Shown here: in pieces, positions 7,365 through 12,023 of the stretch | How the letters are laid out: each line of letters starts with the position of its first letter | How positions within the stretch are numbered: the first letter of the stretch is position 1 | NCBI GenBank assembly: GCA_009774655.1 | Contig: VSOD01000093.1 | Coordinates: forward strand, 1 to 12,023 | DNA from: Lachnospiraceae bacterium | Lineage (GTDB): Bacteria; Bacillota_A; Clostridia; Lachnospirales; Lachnospiraceae | Direction of reading: 5' to 3' | DNA: 12,023 nucleotides | Position numbers and translations under genes: made by a program | The notes under the pieces: generated by a model | What the model saw: the letters and a program-made list of their open reading frames with translations, nothing else | The model's database searches: none | What the model was told of the DNA's origin: nothing

Positions 7365-8325
7365 ATTGCAGGTTGTCGTGGGAGATGCGATGATCGGTAT
7401 GCACGGAGACGGTTTTTCATATCTTTTCTCCGTGACCAGAGTCGGCATGGAATCTCTGGTGCGGGACGGGAAAGAGTGGCTTTACCGGGCGCCTTTACCG
7501 ACTTTCTGGCGTGCCCTGACGGATAACGACAGAGGCAGCGGGTTTGGCGTAAAGAGCGGCATGTGGCTGGCGGCGGACTGCTTTATCAGGAAGACGTCGG
7601 TTACGGCGGCGATAGACGGTGTGTCTGTGGCGGTGCCCATGGCTCCGGCGAACAATGCCTGTAACGGTGCGGTGGAAGCAAAGCAGGCCGAAGTTACGTA
7701 TACGTATGAGACGATCACGGTGCCGGCGACGACCGTGACGGTAGCCTATGAGGTGTATGCGGGCGGCGACATCCATGTCCGTGTCCGCTATACAGGGAAA
7801 AAGGGCCTGCCCCAGCTGCCGGTGTTCGGTATGCGGTTCGTGATGCCCACCTGTGCGGACCGGTATCGCTATGAAGGGCTGTCCGGGGAGACCTATCCGG
7901 ACAGGATGGCCGGCGGGATTCCCGGCGTCTATGAGGTGGAGGGTCTGCCGGTGACTCCTTATATGGTGCCCCAGGACTGCGGGATGCATATGCAGACGAA
8001 GTGGGTGGAAGTGTACCGCAGCAGCGTTTTAAACAATGTCTGCACAAAGAAGCAGCAGACAGGACTGTGCTTCCGGGCGGAAGACGGGAAGGATATTGCC
8101 TTTGCCTGTCTGCCCTACACGGCGCCCGAATTGGAGAATGCCACCCATCATGAAGAGCTGCCGCCCCCGAGGCGGACGGTATTGACGGTGCTCGGCGCGG
8201 TAAGAGGCGTGGGAGGTATCGACAGCTGGGGGACAGATGTAGAGCCGGCGTACCATATCAGCGCGGAAGAAGATATTGTGTACGGGTTCTGGATCGGCGG
8301 CACCATGCAGGAGGCACAGGAATAA
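7348..8325 (+). CDS. lacM: Beta-galactosidase small subunit (Bgal_small domain, LacM type)
   Basis: A 325-residue protein corresponding to the C-terminal small domain of LacZ. The N-terminus (NKLQVVVGD, then FSYLFSVTRVGMESLVRDG and PTFWRALTDNDRG, 51-63) is characteristic of Bgal_small/LacM, and PQDCGMHMQTKW further on is another conserved stretch. It has no catalytic acid of its own; it completes the active site of LacL in a heterodimer (known for LacLM enzymes). The gene overlaps lacL by 17 bp in a different frame. ATG 7348 is preferred over 7357 because of Shine-Dalgarno spacing. Residues 85-120 (Ala/Val/Thr-rich) appear more divergent. It ends the operon: inverted repeats and a terminator-like hairpin follow within 15-110 bp. 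Confidence 0.9.
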   Translation: MDCMNKLQVVVGDAMIGMHGDGFSYLFSVTRVGMESLVRDGKEWLYRAPLPTFWRALTDNDRGSGFGVKSGMWLAADCFIRKTSVTAAIDGVSVAVPMAPANNACNGAVEAKQAEVTYTYETITVPATTVTVAYEVYAGGDIHVRVRYTGKKGLPQLPVFGMRFVMPTCADRYRYEGLSGETYPDRMAGGIPGVYEVEGLPVTPYMVPQDCGMHMQTKWVEVYRSSVLNNVCTKKQQTGLCFRAEDGKDIAFACLPYTAPELENATHHEELPPPRRTVLTVLGAVRGVGGIDSWGTDVEPAYHISAEEDIVYGFWIGGTMQEAQE

Positions 8326-8337
8326 AAAAGGGTGAAA

Positions 8338-8372
8338 TATAGTGAACGAAATTTCTAATGTCGTTCACTATA
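8338..8372. repeat. 12-bp perfect inverted repeat with 11-bp spacer after lacM
   Basis: TATAGTGAACGA (8338-8349) is mirrored exactly by TCGTTCACTATA (8361-8372) around an AT-rich 11-nt spacer. It lies 12 nt after the lacM stop. There is no T-run on either side, so it is not a standard intrinsic terminator; it could be a 3'-end mRNA hairpin, an operator, or a remnant recombination or insertion site. No function can be assigned. Confidence 0.6.
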
Positions 8373-8388
8373 AAACAGGATATCTGCG

Positions 8389-8432
8389 AGGACACTTTTC
8401 CCGTGAGAAAGGGGAGTGTCCTTTCTCGTTTT
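8389..8432 (+). terminator. Probable intrinsic terminator of the GH20-lacLM operon
   Basis: AGGACACT (8389-8396) pairs with AGTGTCCT (8415-8422), with an inner CCC/GGG helix after a small bulge, followed by TTCTCGTTTT. A competing hairpin, GAGAAAG (8405-8411) with CTTTCTC (8421-8427), is followed directly by GTTTT. The two cannot form together. Either would end transcripts from lacM before the chemoreceptor promoter. Confidence 0.6.
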
Positions 8433-8439
8433 AAAACGA
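8426..8439. repeat. 14-bp perfect palindrome between terminator and chemoreceptor promoter
   Basis: TCGTTTTAAAACGA is perfectly palindromic. It overlaps the T-run of the preceding hairpin and lies about 45 bp upstream of the chemoreceptor -35. It may make the terminator work in both directions or serve as a binding site; the AT-rich core makes chance plausible. Confidence 0.35.
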
Positions 8440-8482
8440 TTTAAAATGGACAGTTTACTGCAAAAAGATATGAAAAACAGGA

Positions 8483-8511
8483 TTGAACTAAGAAAAGATT
8501 TTAGATATAAT
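8483..8511 (+). promoter_or_regulatory. Sigma-A-type promoter of the chemoreceptor gene
   Basis: TTGAAC (8483-8488), a 17-bp spacer and a perfect TATAAT (8506-8511). Transcription would start near 8518, leaving a leader of about 77 nt. No SigD-like TAAA-N15-GCCGATAT motility promoter is visible in this gap, so expression appears tied to the housekeeping sigma factor. Confidence 0.8.
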
Positions 8512-8594
8512 GGGTAAAGACAGCGGATGCAGAAAGTCTGACTGTCTGTTTCTGTGTGTTATCACTTAATAAAGCAAGACGGGAGACAAGATTC

Positions 8595-10376
8595 ATGTGT
8601 GAAAACGGGAAAACGGGAAAGTGTGAAAAAACAGGAAGCATGGCCGGTAAGGACACGATGGGAATAGCGACATTGTCATCAGTCCGAGCCAGGATCATAT
8701 TTATGTCGATGGGAGCGATCGTGATCGTGGGAATGACGCTGATAGCGATTTTTACTTCCATGTCCAGTGGACAGTTTAAGGATATGGTGGGCTGTTATAT
8801 GGAAGACCTGGCTTCGGCTTACGGGAAGACCATGAATATCCGGGTGGCGGATCTGCGCAAAGAGGGTATAGAACCGGATACGGCATTCTGGGAAGAGCTG
8901 GCAGGCGGTGTTAACATTATGGATCTGGACGGTTCCTATGCCTATATCGTGGATCGGAACGGGACGATGTGCTATCATCCGACAGCCGACAAGATCGGAA
9001 GCCAGGTAGAGAATGAGGCGGTCAACGGTGCGGTGGCACAGATCCAGGCGGGCAATATTCCGCAGGGGACGGTTTCCGTAAAATATGTCTATAACGGCGA
9101 TAAGAAATATGCTTCATACAGCGTGACGGAGGACGGTTCTTACATATTTGTCATCACCGCGGATGAGGATGCAGCCATGAAATCAACCGGCGGGGAGATG
9201 AAGTCGTCGAACGAGATCTTCTGGATCTGTATCTTCTGGGGCTGTATCACGATGTTCGTCTGTATGGTAGGCGCCTTTTTCTGCTGTAATGTGATCGTAA
9301 AGCCCCTGCGGCATATCGCGGAGCTGGCGATGCGGTTTGCGGGGCTGGATTTCCGGGAGGACGAGGACCAGAAGAAGCTGAGTGAGAGAAAAGACGAGAT
9401 CGGCGCCATCAGCAGGGCCGTGGATATCCTGCGCGGACAGCTTGTGAAGGTGATCGGCCGGATCGAGGAACACAGCGGCACGGTGATGGAGACGTCCCAC
9501 AGGCTCAATGCGGATACAGATACGATTTCCAATACGGTCAGGCAGGTGGATCTGGCCGTGCAGGAGATGGCGGACGGCGCCATGTCCCAGGCGGAGGAGA
9601 CCCAGCGGGCGACAGAGGATATCGTGCTCATGGGCAGTATGATCGAAGAAAACAATATGGAGATGGAAGATCTGCGCAGGACCGCGGAGAGCATGTTCAC
9701 TTCCAGTGAGGTTGCGGTCAAGACGCTGGATACGATGGAGGCGGTAAACCGGAAGGCTCAGCGGGCGATCGAGCTGATTTACGAACAGACCAATACGACC
9801 AACGAATCCGCGATGAAGATCAAGGCGGCTACAACGCTGATCACGTCGATTGCCGAGGAGACCAACCTGCTGTCCTTAAATGCGGCGATTGAGGCGGCCA
9901 GAGCCGGCGAGCAGGGCCGGGGCTTTGCCGTTGTGGCGGAACAGATTCAGAAGCTGGCCGAGGAATCCAACGAATCGGCCAAACAGATCGGCCAGATCAT
10001 TGCGTTGCTCATGACGGATTCCGAGAAAGCGGTGCAGACAATGAGCGAAGTCAAACAGGTCATGGAAGACCAGAACGAGAATGTCGGCATGACCAAAGAG
10101 CAGTTTGAAGAGATGCACGGCGGGATAGCGAAGACGATCGAGGGAATCCGCAACATTGCCGACAAGATGGAGAAGATTGACAATACACGTATCAATGTGG
10201 TGGATATCGTACAGAACCTTACTTCGCTTGCGCAGGAGAATGCGGCAGGCACCGAGGAGTCGTCGGCTTCCGTGACGGAGGTAGGGGAGCATATGTCCGC
10301 TATCACCCAGAAGTCCGGAGAATTGAGGAAGATCGCGGACGACCTGCAGAAGGAGATGGAGGTATTCATCCTGTAG
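8595..10376 (+). CDS. Methyl-accepting chemotaxis protein with single Cache-like sensor domain
   Basis: A 593-residue transmembrane chemoreceptor. ATG 8595 was chosen because GGGAG at 8581-8585 lies 9 nt upstream; the frame extends back to GTG 8556 without a good site, and ATG 8640 has poor spacing. Order: a cytoplasmic Lys/Gly-rich tail, TM1 (about 33-54), an extracellular sensor of about 150 residues with Cache-type motifs YAYIVDRNGTM (115-125), HP (128-129) and IGSQV, TM2 (about 208-235), HAMP (about 231-285), then a long coiled-coil signalling domain. The hairpin tip is well conserved (EETNL at 421-425; AARAGEQGRGFAVVA at 434-448), which binds CheA/CheW. There is no CheR-docking pentapeptide at the C-terminus, which ends in EMEVFIL. 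The ligand is unknown; its place after a sugar operon does not show that it senses sugar, since it has its own promoter. Confidence 0.95.
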   Translation: MCENGKTGKCEKTGSMAGKDTMGIATLSSVRARIIFMSMGAIVIVGMTLIAIFTSMSSGQFKDMVGCYMEDLASAYGKTMNIRVADLRKEGIEPDTAFWEELAGGVNIMDLDGSYAYIVDRNGTMCYHPTADKIGSQVENEAVNGAVAQIQAGNIPQGTVSVKYVYNGDKKYASYSVTEDGSYIFVITADEDAAMKSTGGEMKSSNEIFWICIFWGCITMFVCMVGAFFCCNVIVKPLRHIAELAMRFAGLDFREDEDQKKLSERKDEIGAISRAVDILRGQLVKVIGRIEEHSGTVMETSHRLNADTDTISNTVRQVDLAVQEMADGAMSQAEETQRATEDIVLMGSMIEENNMEMEDLRRTAESMFTSSEVAVKTLDTMEAVNRKAQRAIELIYEQTNTTNESAMKIKAATTLITSIAEETNLLSLNAAIEAARAGEQGRGFAVVAEQIQKLAEESNESAKQIGQIIALLMTDSEKAVQTMSEVKQVMEDQNENVGMTKEQFEEMHGGIAKTIEGIRNIADKMEKIDNTRINVVDIVQNLTSLAQENAAGTEESSASVTEVGEHMSAITQKSGELRKIADDLQKEMEVFIL

Positions 10377-10386
10377 CAGATTTTGC

Positions 10387-10415
10387 TTGCAAATACAGGA
10401 AAAAGGTGTTATACT
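10387..10415 (+). promoter_or_regulatory. Strong promoter of the rimP-nusA operon
   Basis: TTGCAA (10387-10392), a 17-bp spacer and TATACT (10410-10415) with an extended -10 TG at 10407-10408. It starts 11 bp after the chemoreceptor stop. Transcription would begin near 10422, giving an unusually long leader of about 120 nt that contains a terminator-like hairpin. Confidence 0.8.
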
Positions 10416-10445
10416 ACTGTAGATGTCATTAATAAAGGATAAGAT

Positions 10446-10474
10446 AAAGAGTGGACTTGCGAGTCCACTCTTTT
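10446..10474 (+). terminator. Terminator-like hairpin in the rimP leader, possible attenuator
   Basis: A perfect 12-bp stem (AAAGAGTGGACT / AGTCCACTCTTT) around a TGCG loop, ending in TTTT then A. It lies about 25-52 nt downstream of the predicted rimP start site and 68 nt before the gene. It can therefore stop readthrough from the chemoreceptor gene, but it would also lie inside every rimP-nusA transcript from the promoter at 10387. A second small hairpin (GAAAC/GTTTC, 10479-10492) follows. I could not identify a clear antiterminator pairing. Confidence 0.75.
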
Positions 10475-10541
10475 ATGTGAAACGGCAGTTTCGGAGAATA
10501 AGAAGGATAATAATAAGGAAGAAGACGATCAGGAGGAATAC

Positions 10542-11006
10542 ATGTCAAAGAAAGAAACCTACGAGGCAAAAACCGAGCAGCTTCTGACGCCGATCGCCGG
10601 GCGTTTCGGCGTGGAGATCTACGATGTGGAGTATGTCAGGGAAGGCAGCGACTGGTATCTGCGGGCCTATATTGATAAGCCGGAAGGGGTCAACATCACG
10701 GACTGTGAGAATGTCAGCCGGGCGCTGTCGGATGTGCTGGATGAAGAAGATTTTATTGCGGATGCCTATATTCTGGAGGTCAGCAGTCCGGGGCTGGGCA
10801 GGACGCTTAAGAAGGATCGTCATCTGGAGAAGAGCCTGGGGGCGGAAGTCGAGCTGAAGACTTATAAGCCGGTCGATATGCAGAAGGAGTTTTCCGGGAT
10901 TTTGAAAGCATTCGACAAAGAGACGATCACGATAGAGACGGAAGGAAGCGGGCACGTGTTTCGGCGTTCCGAGGTGGCGCTGATCAGACTGGCGTTTCAT
11001 TTTTAA
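10542..11006 (+). CDS. rimP: Ribosome maturation factor RimP
   Basis: A 154-residue cytoplasmic protein needed for maturation of the 30S ribosomal subunit. The N-terminal alpha/beta domain has VEIYDVEYVREGSDWYLRAYID (24-45), and the family signature EVSSPGLGR lies at 79-87. The C-terminal SH3-like barrel follows (about 95-150) with a Lys-Thr-Tyr strand and the typical ending RSEVALIRL. Length is normal for the family. AGGAGG at 10531-10536 lies 5 nt before ATG 10542. First gene of the usual rimP-nusA order; 118 bp separate it from nusA, longer than the tight spacing often seen. Confidence 0.96.
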   Translation: MSKKETYEAKTEQLLTPIAGRFGVEIYDVEYVREGSDWYLRAYIDKPEGVNITDCENVSRALSDVLDEEDFIADAYILEVSSPGLGRTLKKDRHLEKSLGAEVELKTYKPVDMQKEFSGILKAFDKETITIETEGSGHVFRRSEVALIRLAFHF

Positions 11007-11124
11007 GAGACGGCCAAAGGGCGTGACGAAGAGGCAGGAAGCCGTATTGCCGCGGCCGACAGGGAGACAGATTGAGAACATAAGGAATTGAGAGAGATCA
11101 ACAGACATAGGAGGATAATGGAAA

Positions 11125-12023
11125 ATGAATAAGGAGTTAATGGAGGCGCTGGACATTCTGGAGAAAGAGAAGGATATCCCGAAAGAGACACTTTTCGATG
11201 CGATCGAGAATTCTCTGATCACGGCCTGCAAGAACCACTTCGGCAAGGCGGACAATGTGAAGGTGGAGATCGACAAGGAGACCTGCGATTTCCTCTGCTA
11301 TGCCGAGAAGGAGGTCGTGGAGGAAGTGGAGGACGATGTGCTCCAGATCTCACTGGAGGATGCGCGGGAGCTCTCCCACAAGGCACAGCTGGGCGACATG
11401 CTGCATGTGGAGATCAAGTCCAAAGAGTTCGGGCGCATCGCGACACAGAATGCGAAGAACGTGATCCTGCAGAAGATACGTGAGGAAGAGCGAAGCGTTA
11501 TCTACAATCAGTATTACGAGAAAGAAAAGGATGTGGTAACGGGAATCGTACAGCGCCACATCGGCAGGAACATTTCCATTAATCTGGGCAAGGCGGATGC
11601 CATCCTCAATGAGAGCGAGCAGGTCAAAGGGGAGAATTTCAGACCCACGGAGAGAATTAAGGTATATATCCTGGAAGTGAAGAATACACCTAAAGGACCG
11701 AGGATTCTTGTAAGCCGTACCCATCCGGAGCTGGTCAAGAGGCTGTTTGAGGCGGAGGTGACGGAGATCAAGGACGGCACGGTGGAGATCATGAGCATCG
11801 CCAGGGAGGCGGGCAGCAGGACGAAGCTGGCAGTCCGCTCCATCAATCCGAATGTGGACGCGGTAGGCGCCTGTGTGGGGATCAATGGTGCCAGAGTCAA
11901 CTCTATCGTGGATGAGCTGCGGGGGGAGAAGATCGATATCGTCAACTGGTATGAGAACCCCGGCAATCTTATCCAGAACGCGCTGTCTCCGGCCAACATC
12001 GTGGCGGTAGTTGCGGACCCGCA
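11125..12023 (+). CDS. nusA: Transcription termination/antitermination factor NusA, N-terminal part (runs off window)
   Basis: The frame is open from ATG 11125 to the window end (299 codons). NusA binds RNA polymerase and RNA, promotes pausing and intrinsic termination, and takes part in antitermination. The N-terminal polymerase-binding domain spans about 1-130 (IENSLITACKNHFGKADNV; SKEFGRIATQNAKNVILQKIREEE is highly conserved), S1 about 135-200, KH1 about 205-275 with the GINGARV loop (252-258), and the start of KH2 from about 280. AGGAGG at 11109-11114 is 10 nt upstream. An alternative ATG at 11118 reads only MENE then stops, so 11125 is the start. NusA stimulates hairpin termination, so the hairpin in the operon's own leader could give autoregulation (inference). 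Confidence 0.97.
   Translation, partial: MNKELMEALDILEKEKDIPKETLFDAIENSLITACKNHFGKADNVKVEIDKETCDFLCYAEKEVVEEVEDDVLQISLEDARELSHKAQLGDMLHVEIKSKEFGRIATQNAKNVILQKIREEERSVIYNQYYEKEKDVVTGIVQRHIGRNISINLGKADAILNESEQVKGENFRPTERIKVYILEVKNTPKGPRILVSRTHPELVKRLFEAEVTEIKDGTVEIMSIAREAGSRTKLAVRSINPNVDAVGACVGINGARVNSIVDELRGEKIDIVNWYENPGNLIQNALSPANIVAVVADP

Noticed and set aside
7340..7370. Frameshift splitting a single lacZ gene
   Set aside because: The downstream gene has its own ATG with a perfect 9-nt Shine-Dalgarno at suitable spacing, and the break falls exactly at the known LacL/LacM boundary. Sequencing error remains possible but is the weaker explanation.
743..7448. Long open frames on the minus strand (743-1780, 1898-3439 and 5526-7448)
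   Set aside because: They lie opposite clear plus-strand genes, translate to Arg/His/Pro/Ile-rich low-similarity sequence and lack domain motifs. They are by-products of GC-rich codon use.
8556..8594. GTG start at 8556 for the chemoreceptor
   Set aside because: No suitable Shine-Dalgarno precedes it, whereas ATG 8595 has GGGAG 9 nt upstream.
8440..8594. SigD (motility) promoter for the chemoreceptor
   Set aside because: No TAAA-N15-GCCGATAT-like pair is visible; a good sigma-A-type promoter is present instead.
11118..11132. Mini-ORF MENE overlapping the nusA start
   Set aside because: Only four codons before a stop, with the Shine-Dalgarno just 3 nt away; too close for efficient initiation. 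Probably an accident of the AATGGAAAATGAATAA sequence.
1..12023. Mobile element, defence system, CRISPR array or biosynthetic cluster
   Set aside because: No transposase, integrase, nuclease, Cas, spaced repeat array or synthase motif is seen on either strand; the 11-bp repeats at 1762-1827 are tandem regulator-type units without spacers.

Overview
The window reads as chromosome of a fairly GC-rich, gut-type Firmicute, most likely a Lachnospiraceae member (class Clostridia). The grounds are strong AGGAGG-type ribosome binding sites throughout, NusA and RimP sequences of Clostridia type, a Cache-domain chemoreceptor, and carbohydrate genes typical of gut anaerobes. This is inference from sequence character, not a database match. 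All eight genes lie on the plus strand. I see no tRNA, rRNA, CRISPR, IS element or phage gene.

Region 1 (1-3334) is an envelope block. It holds the 3' part of a membrane sensor histidine kinase, a 20-bp-overlapping gene for a membrane-anchored protein with a possible PepSY/YycI-like C-terminal half, and a membrane-anchored protein joining a zinc amidase (Amidase_3) to a NodB-type polysaccharide deacetylase. Between the last two genes are six tandem units with an exact 11-bp period, all starting TG and five of them TGAT. They run up to a -10 box that lacks a good -35. This is the layout expected for an OmpR/PhoB/WalR-type response regulator activating the hydrolase gene, and it is the most notable signal here.

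Region 2 (3335-8325) is a sugar-degradation operon behind a promoter with a perfect TATAAT. It encodes a cytoplasmic GH20 beta-N-acetylhexosaminidase, then a beta-galactosidase encoded as two overlapping genes of lacL/lacM type (17-bp overlap, with a 9-nt perfect Shine-Dalgarno for the second). Together the enzymes could trim Gal and GlcNAc alternately from imported host-type oligosaccharides. No transporter or regulator gene is in view.

Region 3 (8326-10376) starts with inverted repeats and a terminator-like hairpin. A good sigma-A-type promoter (TTGAAC-17-TATAAT) follows, driving a single-Cache methyl-accepting chemotaxis protein.

Region 4 (10377-12023) is housekeeping: a strong promoter, a perfect 12-bp terminator-like hairpin in the leader (possible attenuator), rimP, and the 5' part of nusA, which runs off the window. 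No wholly unknown system is evident; the interest lies in regulatory architecture and gene fusion or splitting.
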